Below are positions 18,468 to 27,024 of a stretch of DNA of 64,000 bases, in pieces. This DNA is from an uncultured Paracoccaceae bacterium (GTDB lineage: Bacteria > Pseudomonadota > Alphaproteobacteria > Rhodobacterales > Rhodobacteraceae), in assembly GCA_947503935.1 (NCBI GenBank), contig CANNFR010000005.1:186001-250000 (forward strand). The letters are read 5' to 3'. How positions within the stretch are numbered: position 1 is the first letter of the stretch; each line of letters opens with the position of its first letter. Both the position numbers and the translations under genes were made by a program. The notes under the pieces were generated by a model. It saw only the letters and a program-made list of their open reading frames with translations, ran no database searches and was not told the origin of the DNA.

Positions 18468-18496
18468 TTGACCTTGCGACATCAGAGGCTCTTTAT
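18468..18496 (+). promoter_or_regulatory. Candidate sigma-70 promoter of sodB
   Basis: TTGACC at 18468-18473 and CTTTAT at 18491-18496 are separated by 17 bases and lie about 45 bases before the sodB start. The match to a housekeeping promoter is reasonable but was found by eye only. Confidence 0.4.
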
Positions 18497-18539
18497 CCCT
18501 CATGTCTGACTGAAACATCCGACCGAAAGGTACGAAATC

Positions 18540-19139
18540 ATGGCTTTCGAACTTCCCGACCTTCCCTATGCCCACGACGCGCTGGCCGATCATGGCATGT
18601 CGAAGGAGACGCTGGAATATCACCACGACCTTCACCACAAGGCCTATGTCGACAACGGCAACAAGCTGATCGCCGGCACGCCCTGGGAAGACAAGTCGCT
18701 GGAAGAGATCATCACCGGCACGTATGAGCCCGGCGCAGTGGCCCAATCGGGGATTTTCAACAATATCAGCCAGCTCTGGAACCATAACCAGTTCTGGGAA
18801 ATGATGGGCCCCGGTGACAGCAAGATGCCGGGCGAACTGGAAAGCGCGCTGACCGAGGCATTCGGGTCGGTCGACAAGTTCAAGGAAGAGTTCTCGGCCG
18901 CCGGTGCCGGTCAGTTCGGCTCGGGCTGGGCCTGGCTGGTGAAGGACACCGACGGCGGCTTGAAGGTCACCAAGACCGAAAACGGCGTGAACCCCGTCTG
19001 CTTCGGCCAGACCGCTCTTCTGGGCTGCGATGTGTGGGAGCACAGCTACTACATCGACTTCCGCAACAAGCGCCCCGCCTACCTGTCGAACTTCCTCGAC
19101 AAGCTGGTCAATTGGGAAAACGTCGCCTCGCGCCTCTGA
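18540..19139 (+). CDS. sodB: Superoxide dismutase (Fe/Mn family)
   Basis: Converts superoxide to hydrogen peroxide and oxygen in the cytoplasm. The 199-residue protein has all four metal ligands in context: His28 (LEYHHDLHH), His82 (LWNHNQFW), Asp164 and His168 (CDVWEHSYYIDF). Overall it is closest to alphaproteobacterial iron SODs, though metal choice cannot be fixed from sequence alone. GAAAGG lies nine bases before the ATG. A TraB/GumN gene starts two bases after its stop, so the two may be cotranscribed. Confidence 0.96.
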   Translation: MAFELPDLPYAHDALADHGMSKETLEYHHDLHHKAYVDNGNKLIAGTPWEDKSLEEIITGTYEPGAVAQSGIFNNISQLWNHNQFWEMMGPGDSKMPGELESALTEAFGSVDKFKEEFSAAGAGQFGSGWAWLVKDTDGGLKVTKTENGVNPVCFGQTALLGCDVWEHSYYIDFRNKRPAYLSNFLDKLVNWENVASRL

Positions 19140-19140
19140 G

Positions 19141-20244
19141 GTGAGCGCGTTGCGCAGGCATTTGGACAGGTCCGCCCGGTTCGCCCGGGCGGGCCTTTTT
19201 GTTCTCTGGGCCCTTGCCGCCCTGTCTTTGTGCGTCTTGCCATCTGTCAGCCGGGCGCAACCATGGTTTTCTGCCGAAGCCTGTCGCGTAGACGCGGCAG
19301 AGGTCGACCCCCGCGTATTGCCGCCCAAGGAAGAGGCGGCGCTGCGCGTGGCGGCGCGGGATATCGTCAACGGGACGGGTCGCTTCTGGCGGATCACAAG
19401 CCCGGATGGCGCGGTCTCGCACCTCTGGGGCAGCCTGCATTCCTCGGATCGGCTGATCCTGGATCTTCCGGCCGAGGTTCGTGGCGCCATTGCAGGGGCG
19501 CGGGTTGTCGCCCTCGAGTACAACCCCGTGGCCGCTGACCGCGCGGCCCTCGAGCAGCAGCAATATCCGCCGCAGATGTGGCGGTCGGAGTGGCTTCCCC
19601 CCGATATGCGCACGGATTTCCCAGCCGATATACGCAGCTGGATCGAGATGCGGCTGGAGTACATGGGTTGGGGTGCCGATATTCTGGGCGAACTCAGTGA
19701 TGCAGGGCTGGCCCAGATTGTTTTATCCGACCCTTGCGAGGATTTCGCGAGCGGCGTGATCCCGTTTCAAGACAATTATATCGGCACATTGGCCCATATC
19801 GCCGGCATTCCTATCGTCGGGCTGGAGCCCGCCGATGCGTTTGTCAGTGATCTGGCCAGCCCCGAAAACCAAGAGCGCGCGCGGGCCATGGTGCAGGTAT
19901 TCGCCGCCTATCTGGCCCCTTGGGACGGGCCGTCGGGGCGCGCAACCTGGTTTGCGCTCTATCGCCAGGGCCGTATCGCCGAGATGATGGTCTGGGACAA
20001 CGCGTATCTTGCCTCGATCCTGGGCGAGGATCAGGCCGAGCGTCTGGCGCGGCTTACCTACGGGTATCTTCTGGACACCCGCAATCACCGCTTTGTCGAG
20101 ACGGCCCGCCCGCTGCTGGACGAGGGCGGCCTATTCATCGTCGCGGGCAGTTTTCACCTGCCGGGTGACGCCGGGCTGGTCGCACTTCTCCGTCAGGCGG
20201 GGTACGATGTGGTCCGGATCAGCCTGCCCGGCGAGGCGCCGTGA
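19141..20244 (+). CDS. TraB/GumN family protein
   Basis: The 367-residue product, read from the GTG at 19141 two bases after the sodB stop, has a hydrophobic N-terminal signal segment (ARAGLFVLWALAALSLCVLPS) and the TraB/GumN domain: FWRITSPDGAVSHLWGSLHSSD near residue 80, VVALEYNP near 120, and the C-terminal GLFIVAGSFHLPGDAGLVALLRQAGYDVVRI. The conserved GxxH and GxxHLxG motifs suggest a metal-dependent periplasmic hydrolase, but the biochemical role of bacterial members is unsettled. Its stop overlaps rarD. Confidence 0.85.
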   Translation: MSALRRHLDRSARFARAGLFVLWALAALSLCVLPSVSRAQPWFSAEACRVDAAEVDPRVLPPKEEAALRVAARDIVNGTGRFWRITSPDGAVSHLWGSLHSSDRLILDLPAEVRGAIAGARVVALEYNPVAADRAALEQQQYPPQMWRSEWLPPDMRTDFPADIRSWIEMRLEYMGWGADILGELSDAGLAQIVLSDPCEDFASGVIPFQDNYIGTLAHIAGIPIVGLEPADAFVSDLASPENQERARAMVQVFAAYLAPWDGPSGRATWFALYRQGRIAEMMVWDNAYLASILGEDQAERLARLTYGYLLDTRNHRFVETARPLLDEGGLFIVAGSFHLPGDAGLVALLRQAGYDVVRISLPGEAP

Positions 20245-21158
20245 CAGAGGCTACGCGCGGCATTCTGGCCATGGTGCTGGCTTGCACGATCTGGGGCTTG
20301 TCGCCGCTCTATTACAACCTCTTGGCCCATGTGCCGCCGCTTGAGGTGCTGGCGCATCGGACGCTTTGGTCGCTGGTCTTCTTCGGGGTTGTCCTGACGC
20401 TGCAACGGCGCCTTGGCGCGGTGCTGAGCCTGATGGCAGGGCGCCAGGTGATCGTGGTGTTCCTCAGCGCGCTTGTCATATCGGTGAACTGGTTTCTCTT
20501 CATCTTCTCGGTGCAAGCCGGCCATGTGATGGAGGCGAGCCTGGGGTATTACATCTTCCCGCTCTTTGCAGTGGCTCTTGGCGCGATCGTCTTTGGCGAA
20601 CGTCTGGGCCGGGTGCAAAAGGCCGCCGTCACTATGGCGGTGTTGGCGGTCGTGCTGCTGACATGGGGCTTGGGCGTGGCGCCCTGGATTGCACTGGCGC
20701 TCGGCGCGACATTCGCCTTCTACGGTGTCGCGAAAAAGCGACTTGCGGCGGGGCCCGTCGTTAGTGTGACGGCCGAGGTCGCCTTGCTTGCGCCGTTCGC
20801 GCTGATCTGGCTTGCGGTCTTGCACACCGGCACCGGCGGGGCCTTCGCGTCGGACCCCATGACAAGCGGCCTCCTGGCGCTGTCGGGCGTTCTGACGGCG
20901 GGGCCGTTGATCCTTTTTTCCTACGCCTCGCGCCGGGTCACGATGGCGACGCTGGGCCTGACGCAATACCTGAACCCGACATTGCAGTTTCTCTGCGCTA
21001 CACTGGTTTTTGGCGAAGCATTCACCCCATGGCACATGGCGGCGTTCGCTCTGATCTGGACGGCGCTGGCCCTTTATTCCGCCGCCGCCTGGCGTCAGGA
21101 GAAAGCCTCGCGCAGGACGGCCTCCAGCGTGTCCACATCGGCGACCCGGCCGACATAG
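20241..21158 (+). CDS. rarD: EamA-family transporter RarD
   Basis: An integral membrane protein of 305 residues with about ten predicted helices in two EamA repeats. RarD-specific segments include RGILAMVLACTIWGLSPLYYNLLAHVPPLEVLAHRTLWSLVF and the ending GLTQYLNPTLQFLCA. RarD proteins are presumed drug or metabolite exporters; substrate unknown. The GTG start at 20241 overlaps the GumN stop (GTGA). The last 64 bases overlap the 3' end of the convergent LOG gene; the RarD tail there (EKASRRTASSVSTSATRPT) is hydrophilic and probably dispensable. Confidence 0.9.
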   Translation: MTEATRGILAMVLACTIWGLSPLYYNLLAHVPPLEVLAHRTLWSLVFFGVVLTLQRRLGAVLSLMAGRQVIVVFLSALVISVNWFLFIFSVQAGHVMEASLGYYIFPLFAVALGAIVFGERLGRVQKAAVTMAVLAVVLLTWGLGVAPWIALALGATFAFYGVAKKRLAAGPVVSVTAEVALLAPFALIWLAVLHTGTGGAFASDPMTSGLLALSGVLTAGPLILFSYASRRVTMATLGLTQYLNPTLQFLCATLVFGEAFTPWHMAAFALIWTALALYSAAAWRQEKASRRTASSVSTSATRPT

Positions 21159-21646
21159 CCCAAGAGGCTCTCTTCGGCGAAACCCTCGGCCACGACATGG
21201 TCAAGAAGCCCGGTCAGCGGCTGCCAGAACCCTTCGGTATCCAAAAGCAGGATCGGTTTGGCATGCAGGCCAAGCTGTCGCCAGGTCAGCACCTCGAAGA
21301 ACTCGTCCAGAGACCCCGCGCCGCCCGGCAGCACCACGATCGCGTCCGAGTTCATATACATGACCTTCTTGCGCTCATGCATGTTCTCGGTCACCACAAA
21401 GCGCGCCAGATCGCGGCGGCCCTGTTCGCGGGCCAAGAGGTGGATCGGGATCACCCCCATCGTATCGCCGCCCTCGGCCATGGCGGCGCGCGCAACCTCG
21501 CCCATCAGGCCGACATCGCCCGCCCCGTAGACCAGGCGCCAGCCGTTCCTGGCCAGCATCGCACCGGTCGCGGCGGCGGCCGCGGCATAGGCCGGTCGTG
21601 CGCCCGGCCGCGCGCCGCAAAACACACACACGGATCTGTCGGTCAT
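21095..21646 (-). CDS. LOG family protein (Rossman-fold nucleotide phosphoribohydrolase)
   Basis: The 183-residue protein belongs to the LOG/TIGR00730 family, which hydrolyses nucleoside 5'-monophosphates such as cytokinin ribotides to free base and ribose 5-phosphate. Motifs: CVFCGARPG at 7-15, YGAGDVGLMG near 40-48, the HERKKVM substrate segment at 90-96, and PGGAGSLDEFFE at 107-118 (family PGGxGTxxE, here Ser for Thr). The 3' end overlaps rarD on the other strand by 64 bases. Confidence 0.92.
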   Translation of the reverse strand: MTDRSVCVFCGARPGARPAYAAAAAATGAMLARNGWRLVYGAGDVGLMGEVARAAMAEGGDTMGVIPIHLLAREQGRRDLARFVVTENMHERKKVMYMNSDAIVVLPGGAGSLDEFFEVLTWRQLGLHAKPILLLDTEGFWQPLTGLLDHVVAEGFAEESLLGYVGRVADVDTLEAVLREAFS

Positions 21647-21752
21647 GCTCTGATAACGCTCCTTGAGGCGGGATTTCTTGTTCCCTGATAGCGAGGTTGC
21701 TATGCTGGCTCAAGCGCGCCCGGCCAAACGGGGCCGCATCGGGGGAGCTGGA

Positions 21753-23066
21753 ATGACAGGATGGGCCGATCTTGGGCTGAACACGCGGCGTGCGATCATC
21801 GTCGGGATTTCGGCTATTTCCGGTGCGATCGCGCTTTGGATCGGGTTTTCGCAGGTCCCGCCCGCTGAGTCGCCGGAGGAACCGGCCGTCAGCACACCCG
21901 CCGCGCCGCCGGAGGCGCCAGAGCCTCCGGTGCGGGACCAATCCAGCGTCACGCCTTTGCCCGCCGAAGAGGGGCCGGAGGCCACCGATGAGGCGGCTTT
22001 GCCCGAGGGGGGCGAGGGCGCTGCCGAAACTGCCGATCCGCCCCAGGAGGCCGCAGAGAGCACCCCGCAGCCCGAAGATGCGGCGGCCGCAGTGCCGGAT
22101 ATGCCCGCGCCGGACGTCGCTGACCCAACCACGCCCGCACTTGCCCCGCCAGCCATCGATATCGTGCGCATCACGCCCGAGGGCGACGCCTTGGTTGCCG
22201 GTCAGGCTGCGGCCGGATCGGTGGTTGCGGTGCTGATCGACGGGGTCGAGGTCGCCAATACCGTGGCGGGCAATAGCGGTGAGTTCGCCAGCCTCTTCAG
22301 CCTTCCGCCATCGCAAAACCCGCGCCTGCTGACGCTGCGGATGACGGCCGGTGATGCCGACCCGATCGAGAGCGCCGATAATGCCATCGTGGCGCCGATC
22401 TTGGCGCCCCCGGCCGTGGCGGCCCTGCCCGAGGCCGCACCGGACGCCCAAACCGCGGCGCCAGACCCTCAAACCTCGCAAGAGACCACCGCACCCGCCG
22501 CAGCGCCCACGATCATCATCGCCAACGAGGCCGGCGCGCGGGTGATGCAATCCGGCAATGAAGCGCCGGACGCACCATCGGGCATCATGATCGACACGAT
22601 TTCCACCGACCCCGACGGCAATATCTCGGTCTCGGGCCGGGCGGATGGCCCCGGATTTGCCCGGATCTATGCCGACAATGCCGAGGTCACGACCGTGATG
22701 ATCGCCGAGGGCGGTTGGAGCGCGCAATTGCCCCTCGATCCGCCTGATCGCTATGCGTTGCGTGTCGATCAACTGGACGCCGAGGGCGCCGTCATCTCGC
22801 GCGCCGAAACCGAGGTTACCCGCGAGACGCGCGAGGATCTGGCCGGATTGCTGGTGGAAGAGGTCCGCGCCGACGGCGCCACCGGGACCGTCGTGGTCAC
22901 CGTGCAGGAGGGTTTTACCCTCTGGGCCATCGCACGTGAGGAATATGGCGACGGGCGCCTTTATGTGAAGGTGTTCGAGGCCAACCGCGACCTGATCCGC
23001 GACCCCGATCTGATCTATCCCGGTCAAGTTTTCTCGGTACCGCTGCCCGAGACCGATCCCGGCTGA
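21753..23066 (+). CDS. LysM-domain protein with membrane anchor and low-complexity spacer
   Basis: The 437-residue product has an N-terminal membrane segment (AIIVGISAISGAIALWIGF, about residues 13-31), a Pro/Glu/Ala-rich spacer (about 35-135), a middle region with Ig-like or beta-sandwich repeats (DIVRITPEGDALVAGQAAAGSVVAVLIDG and ISTDPDGNISVSGRADGPG), and a C-terminal LysM peptidoglycan-binding domain (GFTLWAIAREEYGDGRLYVKVFEANRDLIRDPDLIYPGQVFSVP). This is the layout of a periplasmic cell-wall-binding protein. The ATG at 21753 has GGGGGAG just upstream; an ATG at 21702 is possible but has no ribosome site. Confidence 0.85.
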   Translation: MTGWADLGLNTRRAIIVGISAISGAIALWIGFSQVPPAESPEEPAVSTPAAPPEAPEPPVRDQSSVTPLPAEEGPEATDEAALPEGGEGAAETADPPQEAAESTPQPEDAAAAVPDMPAPDVADPTTPALAPPAIDIVRITPEGDALVAGQAAAGSVVAVLIDGVEVANTVAGNSGEFASLFSLPPSQNPRLLTLRMTAGDADPIESADNAIVAPILAPPAVAALPEAAPDAQTAAPDPQTSQETTAPAAAPTIIIANEAGARVMQSGNEAPDAPSGIMIDTISTDPDGNISVSGRADGPGFARIYADNAEVTTVMIAEGGWSAQLPLDPPDRYALRVDQLDAEGAVISRAETEVTRETREDLAGLLVEEVRADGATGTVVVTVQEGFTLWAIAREEYGDGRLYVKVFEANRDLIRDPDLIYPGQVFSVPLPETDPG

Positions 23067-23071
23067 ACCGG

Positions 23072-23089
23072 CCTGGCCCTGCGGCCAGG
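23072..23089 (+). terminator. Possible terminator hairpin after LysM gene
   Basis: CCTGGCC and GGCCAGG pair around a CTGC loop six bases after the stop codon. No T-run follows, so it may be only a stable hairpin. Confidence 0.3.
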
Positions 23090-23218
23090 ATGCTCATGCC
23101 AGGTGAACCGTCGCCGTCGGCCGGGCGGCGTCTTGACCCATATTCCCGTCACCGCTGGCCTTTTGCGTCCGTGCGTCCTAGCTTTCGGTTTCGCAGACCT
23201 CAAAGATACAGGGGCGTA

Positions 23219-25030
23219 ATGGTAGACACGATCGAGTCAGACGAGCGGCGCAGCGGGCTCCGCACGATGCGCAAGGTGGCGCCCTATCTTTGGCCCGAGG
23301 GGCAGGGATGGGTGAAGCGGCGCGTTGTGGCCGCCCTGGCCGCGCTTGTGCTGGCCAAGGTGATCGGCGTCAGCGTGCCCTACCTTTTCAAACTGGCCGT
23401 GGATACGCTGGGCGGCGATGCGCCCGAGGCCGCCTGGGCGCTGGGCGCGGGGGCGGTCGGCCTGACCCTGGCCTACGGCTTTGCGCGGCTGATGAATGTG
23501 GGCTTTCAGCAATTGCGCGACGCGGTTTTCGCCCGTGTCGGCCAGCGCGCGCTGCGCATGCTGGCGCTGGAGACGTTCCAGCATATTCACCGTTTGTCGA
23601 TGCGCTATCACATCACCCGCAAGACCGGCGGGCTTTCCCGCGTGATCGAACGCGGTGTGAAGGGCGTCGATTTCCTTCTGCGCTTCATGCTGTTTTCCGT
23701 GGGCCCGCTGATCCTTGAGCTGACGATGGTCGCGATCATCTTCTTCGTGCTCTTCGATGTCTGGTATCTGGCGGTCGTCGTGGTGACGATCTGGCTTTAT
23801 GTCTGGTTCACCTTCCGCGTCACCGAATGGCGCGTGCGCATCCGCAAAGAGATGAACGATCAGGACAACGATGCCAACCAGAAGGCCATCGACAGCCTTC
23901 TGAATTTTGAGACGGTCAAGTATTTCGGTGCCGAGGCCCGCGAGGCTGCGCGCTATGACGCCGCGATGGAAGGCTATGAGCGCGCCGCGATCAAGACGAA
24001 CTATACGCTGGCTTTCCTGAATTTCGGGCAATCCCTGCTGATCACCGGCGGCCTTGTCGCGGTGATGGTGCTGGCGGCAATGGGTGTGCAATCGGGCCAG
24101 CTGACCGTGGGTGATTTCGTGATGGTCAACGCCTACATGATCCAGATCACCATGCCCTTGAACTTCCTCGGCACGGTCTATCGCGAGATCCGGCAGGCGT
24201 TGGTCGATATGGGCGAGATGTTCGATCTGCTGGAACAGCCGCGCGAGGTGACCGACCGTGACGGCGCACCGGCGCTGGCGGTGGGTGGCGGCGAGGTTGT
24301 GCTGCAGGATGTGACCTTTGGCTATGACGCCGCCAGACCCATCCTGAAAGGCGTGTCGCTGACGGTCGCGCCGGGGGAAAGGGTGGCGATTGTCGGCCCC
24401 TCAGGCTCGGGCAAATCCACCATCGGGCGGCTTTTGTTCCGGTTCTACGACGTGACCGGCGGCAGCCTGAAGATTGACGGTCAGGATGTGCGCGAGATCA
24501 CGCAAGACAGCCTGCACGCCCAAATCGGCGTGGTGCCGCAAGATACCGTGCTTTTCAATGACACGATCCTTTACAACATCGCCTATGGCCGCCCCGAGGC
24601 CAGCCGGGCCGAGATCGAGGCCGCGGCCCGCGCGGCCCGCATCCATGATTTCGTGATGGAGCTGCCCGAGGGGTACGACACGATGGTTGGCGAACGGGGC
24701 CTGAAGCTGTCGGGTGGTGAAAAGCAGCGGGTGGGCATCGCGCGGACGCTTTTGAAGAACCCGCCGATCCTGCTGCTGGACGAGGCGACGAGCGCGCTCG
24801 ATACCGAGACCGAGCGCGACATTCAGGAATCCTTGCGCGCCATGGGCGAGGGGCGCACGGTGATCACCATCGCGCACAGGCTCTCGACCATCGCCGATGC
24901 GGACATGATCGTGGTGTTGGAGAATGGCCAGATCGTTGAGCGCGGCACCCATGATGAACTTCTGTCTAAGGCGGCGCGCTATGCCACGCTCTGGCACCGT
25001 CAGCAGGCCGAGGAGGCCGAGGCCGCATGA
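23219..25030 (+). CDS. atm1: Atm1/ABCB7-type ABC exporter (permease-ATPase fusion)
   Basis: The 603-residue half-transporter joins a six-helix domain (about 30-330) to an ATPase domain: Walker A GPSGSGKST at 393-401, signature LSGGEKQRV, Walker B ILLLDEATSALD and the IAHRLSTI switch. The segment NDQDNDANQKAIDSLLNFETVKYFGAE (about 213-239; cited in pieces in Atm1 literature as the glutathione-binding region) marks the Atm1 subgroup, which exports glutathione conjugates or sulfur species connected with Fe-S assembly and metal detoxification. The start at 23219 (MVDTIES) is preferred over upstream in-frame ATGs because the extension is unlike the family. Its stop overlaps the next gene by ATGA. 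Confidence 0.93.
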   Translation: MVDTIESDERRSGLRTMRKVAPYLWPEGQGWVKRRVVAALAALVLAKVIGVSVPYLFKLAVDTLGGDAPEAAWALGAGAVGLTLAYGFARLMNVGFQQLRDAVFARVGQRALRMLALETFQHIHRLSMRYHITRKTGGLSRVIERGVKGVDFLLRFMLFSVGPLILELTMVAIIFFVLFDVWYLAVVVVTIWLYVWFTFRVTEWRVRIRKEMNDQDNDANQKAIDSLLNFETVKYFGAEAREAARYDAAMEGYERAAIKTNYTLAFLNFGQSLLITGGLVAVMVLAAMGVQSGQLTVGDFVMVNAYMIQITMPLNFLGTVYREIRQALVDMGEMFDLLEQPREVTDRDGAPALAVGGGEVVLQDVTFGYDAARPILKGVSLTVAPGERVAIVGPSGSGKSTIGRLLFRFYDVTGGSLKIDGQDVREITQDSLHAQIGVVPQDTVLFNDTILYNIAYGRPEASRAEIEAAARAARIHDFVMELPEGYDTMVGERGLKLSGGEKQRVGIARTLLKNPPILLLDEATSALDTETERDIQESLRAMGEGRTVITIAHRLSTIADADMIVVLENGQIVERGTHDELLSKAARYATLWHRQQAEEAEAA

Positions 25031-25503
25031 GCATCAGGCTGCGTCTCGCGCTAATCGTCGGCGTGGTTGTTCTGGGGCTGGCTCTGATGGCCGGTTTCAC
25101 ACTGCTGCGGGGCGTCATCGCGCCGCTCGACACTGGCCCGCGCGCTGCAAGCGACCGCCATCAGGCCCTCGCCCACAGCCATCTTGAGCGTATCTTCGGC
25201 GGGCGCCTTGCCGATGCGCCCATGGCCGAGATGCAGGAACTGAAGAGCGCCTATACAAGCGATCTTTTCCTTCTTGCCCCTGTGTCGGTGGCGACGTTTG
25301 GAGACGGGTTTGAGTGGCAGAACGGCGATGCCGCAAGCAAAAGCAAATTGGCCTGGATCAGCGCAAGTTTCCCCGATTTCGCCGAAAACCCCGAGGCAGC
25401 GCATGCTTATGCGTCTGATTTCCTTTCGGAAAGCAGCGTTGAGGCGATGATTTTCACCTTTGAAAACCCAGCCCGCGCCTATCTGCTTATGACCGATTTC
25501 TGA
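25027..25503 (+). CDS. Small membrane-anchored protein of unknown function
   Basis: A 158-residue product with an N-terminal membrane segment (LALIVGVVVLGLALMAGFTLL) and a periplasmic part of about 125 residues without cysteines, including LERIFGGRLADAPMAEMQELKSAYTSD and FENPARAYLLMTDF. It overlaps the exporter gene by ATGA and is probably cotranscribed with it. Family not recognised. Confidence 0.65.
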   Translation: MSIRLRLALIVGVVVLGLALMAGFTLLRGVIAPLDTGPRAASDRHQALAHSHLERIFGGRLADAPMAEMQELKSAYTSDLFLLAPVSVATFGDGFEWQNGDAASKSKLAWISASFPDFAENPEAAHAYASDFLSESSVEAMIFTFENPARAYLLMTDF

Positions 25504-25533
25504 CAGACTGCTGATGGCGCGCCAGGCGGCCGG

Positions 25534-26208
25534 TCACGCCGGTTGTCCGTCAAAGACAGCCGCGAGCAATCTGGCGGCCTCATCGGAACAAGGCGTCAGC
25601 CCGCTGCGGTCTTCGCCGGGAAAGAACCGCGCCCTGACGGCCGTGGGCATCGGCGCCGGTACTTCGATCAGAACCCTTGGCCCGGTCTTGACGGTTTCGG
25701 CCTGCCATGACCGCGCCAGGGCGATCTGAGCCGCTTTCGTCGCGCCGTAGGCGCCGAAGAATTTCTCGCCGGCCCGCGGATCGTCGAAAAAGAGCGCCGT
25801 TCCGTGGTCGGCAGCTCTCAGAAGCGGTTCGACATAGGGAATAAGAAGACCCGTCGCGCGGGCATTGATCGCCAGCGATTTTTCCCAATCGCCAAGGTCC
25901 AGATGCCCCGTCGGCGCCAGCGGGGCGGCATGGATCGCGGCATGGGCCCAGAGGTCGACGCGCCCCCAGCGGTCGTAGATGCTACGGCAGAGCGTCTGCA
26001 TGGCGGCATCGTTGGCGATGTCCATCGGGGCCAGCGTGGCGCTGTCGCCTGCGGCTTGGATACGGTCATCCAGCTCCTCCAGGGCGCCGGTCGTGCGGGC
26101 CACGGCGACCACGTGCCAGCCGGACGCCGCCAGATGCTCGGCGATGGCGGCGCCGAGGCCGCGAGAGGCGCCTGTGACCAGCGCGATGTTCTGTGCCGTG
26201 TCTATCAT
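25534..26208 (-). CDS. Short-chain dehydrogenase/reductase
   Basis: The 224-residue protein has the SDR Rossmann motif TGASRGLGAAIAEHL at about residues 13-27, the NAG-equivalent region HAAIHAAPL, and the active-site YGATKAAQIALA (Tyr-x-x-x-Lys). The catalytic Ser normally about 13 residues before the Tyr is replaced by DDPRAGEKFFGAYGATK, where no Ser is evident, so activity is uncertain. AAGGGAG lies upstream of the ATG at 26208. Divergent from bioY. Confidence 0.85.
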   Translation of the reverse strand: MIDTAQNIALVTGASRGLGAAIAEHLAASGWHVVAVARTTGALEELDDRIQAAGDSATLAPMDIANDAAMQTLCRSIYDRWGRVDLWAHAAIHAAPLAPTGHLDLGDWEKSLAINARATGLLIPYVEPLLRAADHGTALFFDDPRAGEKFFGAYGATKAAQIALARSWQAETVKTGPRVLIEVPAPMPTAVRARFFPGEDRSGLTPCSDEAARLLAAVFDGQPA

Positions 26209-26322
26209 GGGCTCCCTTTCGCATTTGCCCAGATGACGCGCAAGGGTGGGCCGACTTGACTTTCCGGCGGGTAGAGCGAAAAACGGAGGGCGACAGAAAC
26301 CCGTTGATCGGAGACCTTCTCG

Positions 26323-26898
26323 ATGACCTCGACCCTCACGCTTTCCGCCGCCCTTCTGGGCCAACAGACACTGCTCAAGCGGGTGCTGATGGTGCTGGGC
26401 GGATCGCTCGCCATTGCGCTGGCCGCGCAGGTCAGCGTGCCGATGCTGCCGGTCCCGATGACCTTGCAGACCCTGGCGATCCTCATGGTCGGGCTGACCT
26501 TCGGGGCGCGCATGGGGGCGGCGACGTTGCTGGTCTATCTCGGGCAAGGCGCGATGGGCTTGCCTGTTTTTGCCAATGGCGGGGCCGGATTGCCATATAT
26601 GATGGGCCCGACGGGCGGCTTTTTGCTGGGCTTCGTCGCGATGGCCTGGATCGCCGGGTTTGCGTCCGACCGCGGCTGGACCCGCAGTGTGGTCGGGGCC
26701 GTGGCGACGGCGTTGATCGCATCGGCTGTCATCTACCTGCCCGGCCTTGCTTGGCCCGCCATTGCGCTGGGCAAATCGGTGCCCGAGCTGGTGTCCGGCT
26801 GGATGCTGCCGTTTCTCGCCGGTGATGCGGTGAAATCGGTCCTGGCGGCGTTGATCGTGACCGGTGCCTGGGCTGCGATTGGGCGCCGCAAAGGCTGA
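26323..26898 (+). CDS. bioY: Biotin transporter BioY
   Basis: The S-component of an ECF-type biotin uptake system: 191 residues, about six membrane helices, with the BioY signature region PMLPVPMTLQTLAILMVGLTFGARMGA and PVFANGGAGLPYMMGPTGGFLLGF. BioM and BioN are not next to it; solitary BioY proteins are known to work alone or with a shared energising module. I looked for a BioR operator (TTATxxATAA type) in 26209-26322 and did not find one. Confidence 0.94.
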   Translation: MTSTLTLSAALLGQQTLLKRVLMVLGGSLAIALAAQVSVPMLPVPMTLQTLAILMVGLTFGARMGAATLLVYLGQGAMGLPVFANGGAGLPYMMGPTGGFLLGFVAMAWIAGFASDRGWTRSVVGAVATALIASAVIYLPGLAWPAIALGKSVPELVSGWMLPFLAGDAVKSVLAALIVTGAWAAIGRRKG

Positions 26899-26914
26899 CT
26901 TTCACGTCCAGAAG

Positions 26915-27023
26915 CGAACTTTCTGCGAAAGTTCGGCGCAAGCAATTCTTCTGCGAAGAATTTTCCACAGGTTGGGATTCTTCGCAGAAGAATCGCCGTT
27001 TCCGGCTTTTTCGCAGAAAAAGC
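26915..27023. repeat. Cluster of four related hairpins between bioY and purF
   Basis: Four palindromes follow one another: 26915-26935 (arms CGAACTTT), 26944-26962 (AATTCTTC), 26976-26994 (GATTCTTC) and 27005-27023 (GCTTTTTC). Each has an 8-9 bp stem and a three-base loop; the first two read TGC in the loop, the last two GCA, so the pairs are in opposite orientation. All share the core TTCTGCGAA or its complement TTCGCAGAA. They lie between convergent genes and could work as a two-way terminator or be a protein-binding or REP-like repeat. Confidence 0.85.
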
Positions 27024-27024
27024 G

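Noticed and set aside
26209-26322. BioR operator upstream of bioY
   Set aside because: No TTATxxATAA-like palindrome in the divergent gap.
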